DNA of 64,000 bases from Sinorhizobium meliloti. GTDB lineage: Bacteria; Pseudomonadota; Alphaproteobacteria; Rhizobiales; Rhizobiaceae. How positions within the stretch are numbered: position 1 is the stretch's first letter; every line of letters begins with the position of its first letter. The notes under the pieces are model-generated. The model was given only the letters and a program-made list of their open reading frames with translations, had not been told where the DNA came from and ran no database searches. The stretch lies in assembly GCF_035610345.1 (NCBI RefSeq), contig NZ_CP141212.1:2831001-2895000 (forward strand), in the 5' to 3' direction. This document shows positions 1 through 8,985 of this stretch, in pieces. A program made the translations under genes and the position numbers.

Positions 1-152
1 AATCGATGGGCTTCGATGCCAAGATCCTGCGCAAGGTGATTTCGATCCGCAAGCAGGACGCCGACGAGCGCATGGAACAGGAAGCGATCCTCGACACCTA
101 CCTCCAGGCGCTGGGCATGATCCCTGCCGCCGAATCCGAGGACGCGGCCTGA
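1..152 (+). CDS. DUF2312 family (GapR-like) protein, C-terminal end only
   Basis: The window opens inside a gene; the reading frame starts at base 3 and ends at TGA 150-152. The last 49 residues are visible and include [17 protein letters not shown] followed by an acidic helix ending in [11 protein letters not shown]. This pattern is typical of the C-terminus of the DUF2312/UPF0335 family, whose characterised member is Caulobacter GapR, a nucleoid-associated protein that binds overtwisted DNA. The N-terminal coiled coil lies outside the window. A good intrinsic terminator follows 10 bases after the stop. Family assignment is from the motif only. Confidence 0.75.
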   Translation, partial: SMGFDAKILRKVISIRKQDADERMEQEAILDTYLQALGMIPAAESEDAA

Positions 153-161
153 CAACTCGGC

Positions 162-200
162 AAAAAGCCCGCCGGCGGACTGACCTGGCGGGCTTTTATA
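162..200 (+). terminator. intrinsic terminator of the GapR-like gene
   Basis: The inverted repeat AAAAGCCCGCC / GGCGGGCTTTT has a 13-base loop. Its right arm ends in a T-run on the plus strand. The A-run on the left arm means it could also work for the minus-strand gene that ends at 221. Confidence 0.8.
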
Positions 201-220
201 TTTAAGCGGCAATCGAAGGC

Positions 221-2044
221 TCAGTTTGTGCTGAACTTCTTCACTTCCATGAAGTTGACCGCGCTGCCGCTGAAGCGCGCCGTATCGACCGCTCCGCTAT
301 TGCTGGTGAAGCCGGCCGCATAAACGGTCGTCGGCGCGACGCGGAGCGACTTGCTGACGAAGCGTGGGGCCTTGACCGGCTTCGACAGGGTAGCCACACG
401 GCCCGCCGAAAGTGCCCACTCGGAAATGATCTTCTGCGTCAGTTTCGGTTCCGTGCGCACGGAAGACCGGCTCTTCGCCTGGGCATCCTGCCTCTTGGGA
501 CGGGCGCCCTTCGAGGGAGCATCGGCCTCCGTGTCGAAGACGCTGTCGAAGATCGCCTCACGTGAAGCGGAACCCGACTGCGGCGCATAGGCCGCGACCT
601 CGATCGCCGGAGAAAATGCAGGCGCCCGATCCTCGCTGGTCGGCGCTGCGAGGGCAACGCGCGTACCGGCGGCACTCGGCGGCTGCGCCGCGGAAGCGAG
701 CGCAGGCCCATCCGCAGAAGCGGGAATAGTGACCTCGGCGTGAGCCACCGCCGCGAGCGCCTCTTCGCCGGCCGGACGCATTCCCGGCACCGGCACGAAG
801 CCGAACTCCTGCGCCTGGCTGTCGGCGGAGGCGACGAGCGTCTCGTTGGCGATCAAGGCGTTCATGTCGCGACGGTCGAGCATTTGCGGAACCGGAACCT
901 TGAGGGTGCTCAGGTCCGCGAATTCCGAAGGCACGGCCGCCGTCTGCGGCATGGCAGCTGCCAGCGCCTCCTGGGCACTGTTCTTTTCCGGCGCGACGAG
1001 TGCAACCGCTACGCCGCCGTCAGCCGGAGTTTCCTTGAATGCCGGTCGCACGGCCGGCACCGGTGCGTTGATATCCTGCTGCCCGGCAGGCGCCGCAGTG
1101 GAACCTGCAACACCGGGAAGAGCATCCTGGGCCGCCGGCGCCGATGCGGTCTGAACCTTGGCCGGAGCTTCCTCTTCGGCGCCGCCGGCAGCAATTGCCG
1201 CGGGTTCTTCATCCTCGTCGCCGCCTCCGCCGAAGAGCGCGGCGAAGAGGTTGCGGCGCTTGCCGGTATCGCCCGGCCCCTTGGCGCCGCCGCCTGCGAC
1301 CTGGATCGCCGATGCGCCGACGCGGCGCTTGTAATCGGCCACCGCCTGCTCATAGCCCGGCAGCGGCCTTCCGTCGGAGGGAATATGCATGGTCTTGCCG
1401 TCCGGGAAGAGCCGCGCGAGCTCGTTGCGCGTCATGCGCGGCCATGCGCGTACCCCGCCGACGTCCATATGGACGAAGGGCGAACCGGAAGTCGGGTAAT
1501 AGCCGACGCCGCCGACCTGGAACTTCATGCCGATCTCGCGCAGCGCCTTGAGCTTCACGTCCGGTATATAGAAGTCCATCGCCTTGCCGAGCATGTGCTG
1601 GCTCTTCTTCGCCACGCCCTTCGACCGCGACCTCAGCATGCCGTTCGTGGCCGGCGAGCGATAGGCGGAAACGACGTGGATATAGTCGCGCGAACCGCTC
1701 TTCTGGTAGACTTCCCAGACGAGATCGAGCAGGCGCGGATCCATTTTGGTCGGCTCGTTCCGCCGCCAGTCGCGCAGGAAACGATTGATCTGCTGCAAAC
1801 CCTTCTGATCGTAGCGACCGTTGCGCTTGAAGGTGATCTGCGCCTTTTCCTTGGTATGGATGAAATAGAGCTTGAGGGTGCGTGTCTGGCCGGCGGCCTC
1901 GACCGGAGGCGCCATCCCGGGTGTGACGAGGGAGCAAACCAGCGCGATGGACGCCAGGACCTGGGGCGCCTTTCGAGCGACCGCCGAGCAGAGTCTGCGC
2001 GCAAAGGAACCGACTGGTTCCTCCAAACCGAACAAATTTGGCAT
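221..2044 (-). CDS. DUF882 / peptidase M15-like exported protein (YcbK family), with a long low-complexity tail
   Basis: 607 residues. Residues 20-50 form a hydrophobic export signal ending near TPGMAPPVEA. Residues about 55-205 are the DUF882/M15-like domain, related to D,D-carboxypeptidases and E. coli YcbK/MepK. The zinc-ligand pattern is complete: H150-x6-D157 in HMLGKAMDF and H192-x-D in FVHMDVG. It should therefore be a periplasmic peptidoglycan hydrolase or crosslink-binding protein. Residues about 250-600 are Ala/Pro/Glu-rich with no recognisable fold, far beyond the roughly 180-200 residues of the family core. The gene stands alone and convergent with the GapR-like gene. An ACGGGGATTGA stretch precedes the ATG. 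Enzymatic activity is inferred, not shown. Confidence 0.8.
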   Translation of the reverse strand: MPNLFGLEEPVGSFARRLCSAVARKAPQVLASIALVCSLVTPGMAPPVEAAGQTRTLKLYFIHTKEKAQITFKRNGRYDQKGLQQINRFLRDWRRNEPTKMDPRLLDLVWEVYQKSGSRDYIHVVSAYRSPATNGMLRSRSKGVAKKSQHMLGKAMDFYIPDVKLKALREIGMKFQVGGVGYYPTSGSPFVHMDVGGVRAWPRMTRNELARLFPDGKTMHIPSDGRPLPGYEQAVADYKRRVGASAIQVAGGGAKGPGDTGKRRNLFAALFGGGGDEDEEPAAIAAGGAEEEAPAKVQTASAPAAQDALPGVAGSTAAPAGQQDINAPVPAVRPAFKETPADGGVAVALVAPEKNSAQEALAAAMPQTAAVPSEFADLSTLKVPVPQMLDRRDMNALIANETLVASADSQAQEFGFVPVPGMRPAGEEALAAVAHAEVTIPASADGPALASAAQPPSAAGTRVALAAPTSEDRAPAFSPAIEVAAYAPQSGSASREAIFDSVFDTEADAPSKGARPKRQDAQAKSRSSVRTEPKLTQKIISEWALSAGRVATLSKPVKAPRFVSKSLRVAPTTVYAAGFTSNSGAVDTARFSGSAVNFMEVKKFSTN

Positions 2045-2224
2045 TCAATCCCCGTCCGACGGACAACCGTGCTTTGCTGTCTCAGATGACTGTCAAATAA
2101 GGTGACAGCATGGCAATTATGCCACAGTGTTCACCGCCCCTTATAATATAGTGAACAGTTTGCTAACAAGGTCTAAACGGCGGTGGACGATTTGCACGGC
2201 AAATGAGGTGTGAATGCGTCGATT

Positions 2225-3763
2225 TTATGCCGCTTCACGCAAGGGATTGTCGGGATCGATGCCGTAATCCTTGAGTTTGCGATAGAGAGTCGAGCGACCG
2301 ATTCCCAGTTTGCGCGCCACCTGGCTCATCTGGCCGCGGTAGAATTTCAGGGCAAAGCGAATCAGTTCCTCCTCGACTTCGGCGAGCTTCCTGACCTCGC
2401 CGCCCTCGCTGAGGCTGGCGATGGCGTTTTCCAGGCGGCCGTCCGGAGTCGTCTCGGAATGCGGTTGTTCCCGTGGGCCCGCGTCGGCCGGGGCGGCGGC
2501 GAGCTGAGCGGAAGCGGGACGGCGTTCCGGGCCGGCTTCGCCCCAGGAGAGACCGCTGCGGTCGGCAACGATGTATCCCGGTATCTGGGTGGCGACCTGC
2601 GGAAAGTCCCGGACCGTGAGTTCGTGACCTTCGGCGAGGACGACGGCGCGGAAGATGGCGTTTTCGAGCTGGCGGATATTGCCCGGCCAGTCATAGGACG
2701 TCAGCAGCGCCATTGCGCCGCTCGATACCGTCAGCCTCTGATCCAGCCTCTGCTCGGCGGCGAAGCGCTCGACGAAGGCGCGTACGAGAACGGGGATATC
2801 CTCCTTGCGCCGGCGTAGCGCCGGAATGGTGATCGGGAAGACGTTCAACCGATAGTAGAGATCTTCGCGGAACCGGCCCTCGCGAACCTCGGTGATGAGG
2901 TCCTTGTTGGTGGCCGAGATGAGGCGGACGTTCACCTTCTGCGGCTGACGCGCCCCGATCGTCTCGATCTCGCCCTGCTGGACGGCGCGCAACAGTTTGA
3001 CCTGGACCTCGAGCGGAAGATCGCCGATCTCGTCGAGAAAGAGGGTGCCGCCATCGGCATCGACGAACTTGCCGCTGTGCTTTTCGCTTGCGCCCGTAAA
3101 CGCTCCCTTCTCATGACCGAAGAGAATGCTCTCGACGAGGTTGTGGGGAATGGCGCCGCAATTGACGGTGACGAAAGGCTTCGCCGCCCGGTCGCTCGCC
3201 GCCTGGATGGCGCGGGCCACCATTTCCTTGCCGACGCCCGACTCGCCCTCGAGCACGATCGGAATGTTCGACTGGGCAGCGCGGCGCGCGAGATCGATGA
3301 CGCGGATCATCGCCGGGCTTGCCGAGACGATATCGTCGAAACCGACTGCCCCGCCGCGCGGACGCCGTGCGGTTTTGACCTTGCCGTCGCGGCTCGCCAT
3401 CTTCAGCGCGTTGCCCAAGGCGATCGACAGCCGCTCCGGCGAAACCGGCTTTACGAGAAAATCGAAGGCGCCGGCCTGCATCGCCTGGACCACCGTTTCG
3501 ATGCCGCCCTGCCCTGTCTGAACGATGACCGGGATGTCGATGCCACGCTCGGCGAGCGCCTCGAGAAGGCCGTGCCCGTTCATTTCCGGCATCAGAAGAT
3601 CGAGCAGGATGACGTTGATGATCCCGCCCTTGCGTTGCAGGAGTTCGAGCCCGCTGCGCCCGTTATCGGCGAGATGCGCGACATGGCCCAGCCGCTCGAT
3701 CATGTTCGTCAGCAGCCGCCGCTGCACCGGATCGTCGTCGATGACAAGAATATGAGATGTCAC
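2225..3763 (-). CDS. sigma-54-dependent response regulator (NtrC/TacA-like)
   Basis: 512 residues from a GTG start preceded by an AGGAGG-type site 6-7 bases upstream; an upstream ATG in frame has no such site. Residues about 4-120 are a receiver domain (ILVIDDD, phospho-acceptor Asp in VILLDLLMPEMNG, the conserved Lys in LVKP). Residues about 150-390 are the AAA+ sigma-54 activation domain, with Walker A GESGVGKE, the sigma-54 contact loop GAFTGA, Walker B GGTLFLDEIG and arginine finger RFREDLYYRL. The C-terminus is a Fis-type helix-turn-helix (VARKLGIGRSTLYRKLKDYG). It activates RpoN promoters after phosphorylation. No histidine kinase is adjacent, so it is an orphan here. The domain layout fits TacA-like regulators of alphaproteobacteria, but the targets cannot be read from the sequence. 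Confidence 0.93.
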   Translation of the reverse strand: MTSHILVIDDDPVQRRLLTNMIERLGHVAHLADNGRSGLELLQRKGGIINVILLDLLMPEMNGHGLLEALAERGIDIPVIVQTGQGGIETVVQAMQAGAFDFLVKPVSPERLSIALGNALKMASRDGKVKTARRPRGGAVGFDDIVSASPAMIRVIDLARRAAQSNIPIVLEGESGVGKEMVARAIQAASDRAAKPFVTVNCGAIPHNLVESILFGHEKGAFTGASEKHSGKFVDADGGTLFLDEIGDLPLEVQVKLLRAVQQGEIETIGARQPQKVNVRLISATNKDLITEVREGRFREDLYYRLNVFPITIPALRRRKEDIPVLVRAFVERFAAEQRLDQRLTVSSGAMALLTSYDWPGNIRQLENAIFRAVVLAEGHELTVRDFPQVATQIPGYIVADRSGLSWGEAGPERRPASAQLAAAPADAGPREQPHSETTPDGRLENAIASLSEGGEVRKLAEVEEELIRFALKFYRGQMSQVARKLGIGRSTLYRKLKDYGIDPDNPLREAA

Positions 3764-3962
3764 GAAAGCCTCCTGCTTGGGACACGCGGGGTACCTTTGG
3801 CCAGCATCATGTGCCAAATCATACCGGCCATTCGTCCCACAAACGGCTGAACATCCTGTTTTGAGAAATGCTTGCATTTTATCCATCGCGGGCGGTAGCA
3901 ATGGGCGCCATGCCGTTGCCTCGCTTCAGGGTTAAGGCCTGTTCAAAACGAGAGAACCGACG

Positions 3963-5846
3963 ATGAATTTTGCCTCGCCACGACTCGCCGCCTCCGGGCA
4001 ATCCCTCATGCGCGCCTCGCTGGTGAATTCCGGGGCCGGACAGGCTTCAGCAGCGCCGGACGAGCTCGGCGAGTTGCCGTCCTGGCGGCTCACGGACCTC
4101 TACCTCTCGCCCTCTTCCGAGGAATTCCGCTCGGACCTCGCGAAGGCGGAAGCCGACGCGATCGCCTTCGAGGCGAAGTGGAAGGGCAAGCTCAAGGAGG
4201 CCGCCGGCCGAACCGGTGATCAGGGCATCGGCGCGGCCGTGAAGGAATTCGAGGCGCTGGACGACCTCATGGGCCGCATCGCCTCCTTTGCGGGGCTTAC
4301 CTATTTCTCCGATACGTCCAATCCGGCGAACGGAAAGCTCTACGGCGACGTCCAGTCGAAGCTTACCGACATATCGGCGCATCTCCTGTTCTTCTCGCTG
4401 GAACTCAACCGCATCGACGACAAGGTGATCGACGCCGCCCTCGCGACCGACAGCCTTGCCGCCCACTATCGGCCCTGGATCCTCGACCTGCGCAAGGACA
4501 AGCCCTTCCAGCTCGACGACAGGCTGGAGCAGCTTTTCCTCGAAAAGTCCATGACCGGTGCAAACGCCTTCAACCGGCTCTTCGACGAGACGATCGCATC
4601 GCTGACCTTCTCGGTGGACGGCAAGGAGCAGCCGCTGGAAGTGACGCTCAACCTTCTGCAGGATCCTTCAGTCGAAGTGCGCAAGAAGGCCGCGCTTGCG
4701 CTCGCGGAAACCTTCAAAGCGAATATCCGCACCTTCACCCTCGTCACCAACACGCTTGCGAAGGACAAGGAAATCTCCGACCGCTGGCGCGGTTTCGAGG
4801 ATATCGCCGACAGCCGCCATCTCGCCAACCGGGTGGAGCGTGAGGTCGTGGACGCTCTGGCCGCATCGGTGAAGGCCGCCTACCCCCGGCTCTCGCACCG
4901 CTATTATGCGATGAAGGCCAAGTGGCTCGGCATGGAGCAGATGGATTTCTGGGACCGGAACGCGCCTCTGCCGGAAACGCCGAACGCGCTTATTCCCTGG
5001 ACCGAAGCAAGGGACACGGTCCTTTCCGCCTATCACGCCTTCGCCCCGGAAATGGCGGCGATCGCGCGGCGCTTCTTCGACGATAGCTGGATCGACGCGC
5101 CGGTCCGACCGGGCAAGGCGCCGGGCGCTTTCGCGCATCCGACCGTCCCTTCCGTGCACCCCTATGTTCTGGTCAACTACATGGGCAAGCCGCGCGACGT
5201 GATGACGCTCGCTCACGAGCTCGGGCATGGCGTCCATCAGGTCCTTGCCGGCGCCCAGGGCGCGCTGATGGCCTCGACGCCGCTGACGCTTGCGGAAACC
5301 GCATCCGTGTTCGGCGAGATGCTGACCTTCCGCGCGCTCCTCGACCGGACCAAGGACAAGCGCGAACGCAAGGCGATGCTTGCGCAGAAGGTCGAGGACA
5401 TGATCAATACGGTCGTCCGGCAGATCGCCTTCTATGATTTCGAGCGCAAGGTGCATACGGCCCGCAAGGAAGGCGAACTGACGGCCGAGGACCTGGGCCG
5501 GATATGGCTGTCGGTGCAGAGCGAAAGCCTCGGCCCGGCGATCCGGCTTTCTGAGAGCTACGAGACCTACTGGGCCTATATCCCCCACTTCATCCATTCG
5601 CCCTTCTACGTCTATGCCTATGCCTTCGGCGATTGCCTGGTGAACTCCCTCTATGCCGTCTATCAGAACGCCGAGCGCGGCTTCCAGGAGAAATATTTCG
5701 AGATGCTGAAGGCGGGGGGAACGAAGCACCATTCCGAGCTTCTCGCGCCCTTCGGGCTCGACGCCACCGATCCGTCGTTCTGGGCACAGGGCCTGTCGAT
5801 GATTGAAGGGCTCATCGACGAACTGGAGGCGCTTGATAAGGCGTGA
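3963..5846 (+). CDS. pepF: oligoendopeptidase F, M3B family zinc metallopeptidase
   Basis: 627 residues, the usual size for PepF-type oligopeptidases. The zinc site is LAHELGHGVHQ (HExxH), with the third ligand region in the helix LAETASVFGEM about 25 residues later. The N-terminal half is the helical M3 oligopeptidase domain. It is cytoplasmic and cleaves short peptides. The chosen ATG has only a weak GAGAG site; another ATG lies 17 codons downstream, so the start is uncertain. It is followed after 54 bases by pabB in the same direction and may be co-transcribed with it. Confidence 0.92.
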   Translation: MNFASPRLAASGQSLMRASLVNSGAGQASAAPDELGELPSWRLTDLYLSPSSEEFRSDLAKAEADAIAFEAKWKGKLKEAAGRTGDQGIGAAVKEFEALDDLMGRIASFAGLTYFSDTSNPANGKLYGDVQSKLTDISAHLLFFSLELNRIDDKVIDAALATDSLAAHYRPWILDLRKDKPFQLDDRLEQLFLEKSMTGANAFNRLFDETIASLTFSVDGKEQPLEVTLNLLQDPSVEVRKKAALALAETFKANIRTFTLVTNTLAKDKEISDRWRGFEDIADSRHLANRVEREVVDALAASVKAAYPRLSHRYYAMKAKWLGMEQMDFWDRNAPLPETPNALIPWTEARDTVLSAYHAFAPEMAAIARRFFDDSWIDAPVRPGKAPGAFAHPTVPSVHPYVLVNYMGKPRDVMTLAHELGHGVHQVLAGAQGALMASTPLTLAETASVFGEMLTFRALLDRTKDKRERKAMLAQKVEDMINTVVRQIAFYDFERKVHTARKEGELTAEDLGRIWLSVQSESLGPAIRLSESYETYWAYIPHFIHSPFYVYAYAFGDCLVNSLYAVYQNAERGFQEKYFEMLKAGGTKHHSELLAPFGLDATDPSFWAQGLSMIEGLIDELEALDKA

Positions 5847-5900
5847 CCCGCTCGGGCCTTATCGGCCCCCGTCGGACCGAATTGACAGCGACCGACCTCG

Positions 5901-7058
5901 ATGATCGAACACGCGCCCTATGTCCTCTTCCGGGACGACAGCGAGAACCGCACGACGGTTTTCGCCGAGCCTTTGCGCGTCATCACGGCACGGACGAGGG
6001 CTGAGTTCCACCGCGGCCTTGGCGAAATCGAGGCGGCCCATCGTGCCGGCAAATGGATCGCTGGCTTCATGGCCTACGAAGGGGGCCATCTTTTCGAGAA
6101 GAAACTGGCCCCCTTCGCGCCGGAGAACCGGGAAACGCCGCTGATGTCCTTCGGCGTCTTCGACGCGCCGGCAAAGGACCATCCGCTTGCGGTGCCGCAG
6201 CGGCGCATCGAAAACGAGCCCTTCCTCGGGGAGCCCCGCGCAGGCTGGGATTTTCCTGCTTATCGCCAGCGTTTCGAAAAGCTGCACCGGCACCTGCGCC
6301 AGGGCAATTGCTACCAGGCCAACCTGACCATGCCGATCCATGCGCGCTGGTCCGGCGATCCGCTTGCCGCATTCTGGTCGCTGATCGAGCGTCAGCCGGT
6401 GAAATACGGCGCGCTCGTCGCCCTCGACGGCCCGGTCCTGATCTCGCGCTCGCCGGAACTTTTCTTCCGGGTCGACGCCGACGGCTGGATCGAGACGCAT
6501 CCGATGAAGGGCACGGCGCGGCGCGGCGCGAGCCCTGATGAGGACGACGCGATCATCGCGGCGATGCGCGCCGACGAGAAGACGCAAGCCGAGAACCGCA
6601 TGATTGTCGACCTTCTGCGCAACGACATCTCCCGCGTGACCGAAGTCGGCACGCTCGACGTGCCGAAGCTCTTCGACATCGAGACCTATCCGACGGTCCA
6701 CCAGATGGTGAGTCACGTCAGGGCGAAGCTTCTGCCCGAGATCGGCATCGCCGACATTTTCGCCGCGCTCTTTCCCTGCGGCTCCGTGACCGGCGCCCCG
6801 AAGATGCGGGCGATGGAAATTCTCCACGATCTGGAGTCCGGGCCGCGTGACGCCTATTGCGGCGCGATCGGCTACATCGCCCCGAACCGCACCATGCGCT
6901 TCAATGTCGCGATCCGCACCATATCGCTCTTTGCCGGGGGCCGGGCTGTCTTCAATGTCGGCGGCGGCATCGTCTTCGATTCCAAGGCCGAGGCAGAGTA
7001 CGAGGAATGCCTGCTGAAGGCCCGCTTCGCCGTCGGCGATGCCGAGATCGCCCGATGA
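5901..7058 (+). CDS. pabB: aminodeoxychorismate synthase component I
   Basis: 385 residues of the chorismate-binding family. Visible signatures are SRSPELFF, HPMKGTARRG (the PabB-type Lys that replaces the Ala of anthranilate synthases), AENRMIVDLLRNDISRV, FPCGSVTGAPKMRAMEIL and YCGAIGYI. It converts chorismate plus ammonia to 4-amino-4-deoxychorismate, the first step to p-aminobenzoate and folate. Its stop overlaps the start of the lyase-like gene by four bases (ATGA), so the two are translationally coupled and presumably supply consecutive steps. The length fits a stand-alone PabB without a fused glutaminase. Confidence 0.92.
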   Translation: MIEHAPYVLFRDDSENRTTVFAEPLRVITARTRAEFHRGLGEIEAAHRAGKWIAGFMAYEGGHLFEKKLAPFAPENRETPLMSFGVFDAPAKDHPLAVPQRRIENEPFLGEPRAGWDFPAYRQRFEKLHRHLRQGNCYQANLTMPIHARWSGDPLAAFWSLIERQPVKYGALVALDGPVLISRSPELFFRVDADGWIETHPMKGTARRGASPDEDDAIIAAMRADEKTQAENRMIVDLLRNDISRVTEVGTLDVPKLFDIETYPTVHQMVSHVRAKLLPEIGIADIFAALFPCGSVTGAPKMRAMEILHDLESGPRDAYCGAIGYIAPNRTMRFNVAIRTISLFAGGRAVFNVGGGIVFDSKAEAEYEECLLKARFAVGDAEIAR

Positions 7059-7690
7059 CCGGTTTTTCCCTGATCGAGACGCTGCGCTACGAACCGGAGA
7101 ATGGCTTTACGAGGCTGCGGCTGCATCTGGCGCGACTGACGCGCTCCGCCAGGCGCCTCGGCTTTTCAGGTGCGGCCTCAGCCGAGGCGACGCTGGGGCG
7201 AGCCGTTTCGGGCGCGCGAGCGCCGCTGCGCGTGCGCCTCACGCTCGACCGCGACGGCAGCATCGACGTGACGACGGCGCCCTTCGTGCCGCTTGCCGAC
7301 GGCGCGGCGTGGCGGGTGCGGATCGCCTCGACGCGGCTCGATTCCAGCGACCGCCTCCTCCGGATGAAGACCACGCGCCGGAGCCGCTACGAGGCGGCAC
7401 GCAGCGAGTTTTCCACGGCCGAGGCCGACGAGGTCATCCTGCTCAATGAAAAGGGGGAGGTCTGCGAGGGGACGATAACTTCGGTCTTTCTCGATGACGG
7501 CAGCGGGTACTTGAAGACGCCGCCGATCGCCTGCGGCCTCCTCGCCGGCGTTCTGCGCACGGAGCTCATCTGCCAGCGGCGGGCACGGGTCGAGCGGTTG
7601 GCTCCCGCCGATCTCGCAAGCGGCCGTCTTTACATCGGCAATTCCCTAAGGGGACTGATCCGGGCTGAACTCACGGTCCGATCCGGGTAG
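7055..7690 (+). CDS. pabC: class IV aminotransferase, probable 4-amino-4-deoxychorismate lyase
   Basis: 211 residues, somewhat short for class IV PLP enzymes (about 260-280). The frame is open upstream, but the coupled ATG inside the pabB stop is the natural start. The candidate PLP lysine is in MKTTRRSRYE. LNEKGEVCEGTITSVFL and ACGLLAGVLR match the cofactor-binding and C-terminal motifs of the family. With PabB it would release pyruvate from aminodeoxychorismate to give p-aminobenzoate. The 3' end overlaps the convergent diguanylate cyclase gene by 45 bases. A generic branched-chain or D-amino-acid aminotransferase is less likely, given the pabB coupling. Confidence 0.82.
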   Translation: MTGFSLIETLRYEPENGFTRLRLHLARLTRSARRLGFSGAASAEATLGRAVSGARAPLRVRLTLDRDGSIDVTTAPFVPLADGAAWRVRIASTRLDSSDRLLRMKTTRRSRYEAARSEFSTAEADEVILLNEKGEVCEGTITSVFLDDGSGYLKTPPIACGLLAGVLRTELICQRRARVERLAPADLASGRLYIGNSLRGLIRAELTVRSG

Positions 7691-8596
7691 CGTATGACGC
7701 TTGACGCGATCGCGCCCTTCACGCTTGGCGATGTAAAGGGCATCGTCCGCGCGTGAATAAATGTCCCTGACGCTGTCGCCCTCCCGATACTCCGCAAGTC
7801 CGACCGAACAGGTGTAGAAGAACTCCGGTATGTTCGAAAGCGGTCTGGCGTTGCGGACCCTGTCCAGCAGCCGATCGAGGATGAGGTTCGCTTCGCTGAC
7901 GGTGGTGTCCGGCAGGATCAGCATGAACTCTTCGCCGCCGATTCGCCCGAAGCAATCGGAGCGCCGGACGAATTCCTGCATCTGCCGGGCGAAGTCGAGC
8001 AACACCTCATCACCCCGATGATGGCCATAGCGATCGTTGATCGCCTTGAAATAGTCGATGTCTATGATTGCCACGCACCCCCACATGTGCGGGTTCTCGG
8101 CGCAGTTGCGAATGAACTCGTTGAGCCTTTCCATCGTGTAGCGCCGGTTGGGCACGCTGGTGAGTTCGTCCACCTGTGAGGCCCTGAGCGCGAAATCCCG
8201 GTCCTGGCGAAGCTTGCGCTCCCCCGCCCGCACCTCCGTAATGTCGACGGCGATGCACAGCATCCAGCCTTTCTGGTCCACGGTCTCCGTCATCCAAAGC
8301 CAGCGGCCGTCGTGAAGGTCGGTCTCGACCGTGCGGAAAGGTACCTTCCCGCGCCGGTGGACCGTGGCGGCGATCCAGCCTTCGAGGTCGTCAGTCTTGA
8401 GAACGGTGCCCCTGCCCGCGGCATGATTGCGGCGCATGATCTCCGCCCAGGTCGGCGCTTCGCCCTCGCCGACGTGGTAGGCCGATCGAAAGGCTTCATT
8501 GGCGTAGCGCAGCCGATCCTGCGGATCATAGAGCGCGATGAGCACCGGCGTTGCGGCTTGCAAGCCCATCAGGGCCTTGAGGTGATCACCAGTCAC
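7646..8596 (-). CDS. PAS-GGDEF diguanylate cyclase
   Basis: 316 residues from a GTG start with GGAG eight bases upstream. Residues about 10-125 form a PAS-like sensor. Residues about 150-310 are a GGDEF domain with an intact active-site loop, GRIGGEEF. An RRSD inhibitory (I-site) motif lies exactly five residues before GGEEF, so feedback by c-di-GMP is expected. There is no membrane segment, so it should be cytoplasmic. It makes c-di-GMP from two GTP. The last 14 codons overlap the end of the convergent pabC-like gene. The ligand of the PAS domain is unknown. Confidence 0.92.
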   Translation of the reverse strand: MTGDHLKALMGLQAATPVLIALYDPQDRLRYANEAFRSAYHVGEGEAPTWAEIMRRNHAAGRGTVLKTDDLEGWIAATVHRRGKVPFRTVETDLHDGRWLWMTETVDQKGWMLCIAVDITEVRAGERKLRQDRDFALRASQVDELTSVPNRRYTMERLNEFIRNCAENPHMWGCVAIIDIDYFKAINDRYGHHRGDEVLLDFARQMQEFVRRSDCFGRIGGEEFMLILPDTTVSEANLILDRLLDRVRNARPLSNIPEFFYTCSVGLAEYREGDSVRDIYSRADDALYIAKREGRDRVKRHTLPGSDREFSPDQSP

Positions 8597-8985
8597 GTTG
8601 GTCTGCTCCAGGAACTTCGGTCGCGATGCGAGGCAATGGGCTCTGTTGAAGCTATAGCACGATGCGCTTGCGGCAAGCTGCCCGCATCGCGATGATTCCG
8701 GAATCGACCCGAAATCGTGCCAGTGCTGCCGCGGCATCGCTGCCCCTGGAAGATAGCCGGTTAAGCAAAGTCGCAGGTGCCGCCTTGACGGGACCGCTCT
8801 TTATTGTGACAGGAAACTGTGCTCTACAGCGCCGCGCATCTATCCAGACGCACGAAAGTCCGCTGCACTCTATAGTTTGCCTGAGTGGTTCTGCCCGACA
8901 TGCAGTCCTCACCAGGAATTCGAGGCTCGCTTCTTGCGCCCATCCAAGCATCGCACAGGGATGTTTTCTCAGGAGAAAGACAAAA
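8597..8985 (+). other. 389-base spacer between the diguanylate cyclase and hss
   Basis: This divergent spacer must hold promoters for both genes. I could not pick a convincing -35/-10 pair. It carries a rhizobial-type palindromic repeat at 8821-8873, and the hss ribosome site AGGAGA lies just before 8986. Confidence 0.4.
8821..8873 (+). repeat. palindromic intergenic repeat in the hss leader
   Basis: The arms CAGCG/CGCTG and GCGCATCT/AGACGCAC form an imperfect stem. The text around CTACAGCGCCGCGCATC resembles a widespread rhizobial intergenic repeat (recognised from memory). No second copy was seen in this window. Confidence 0.5.
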
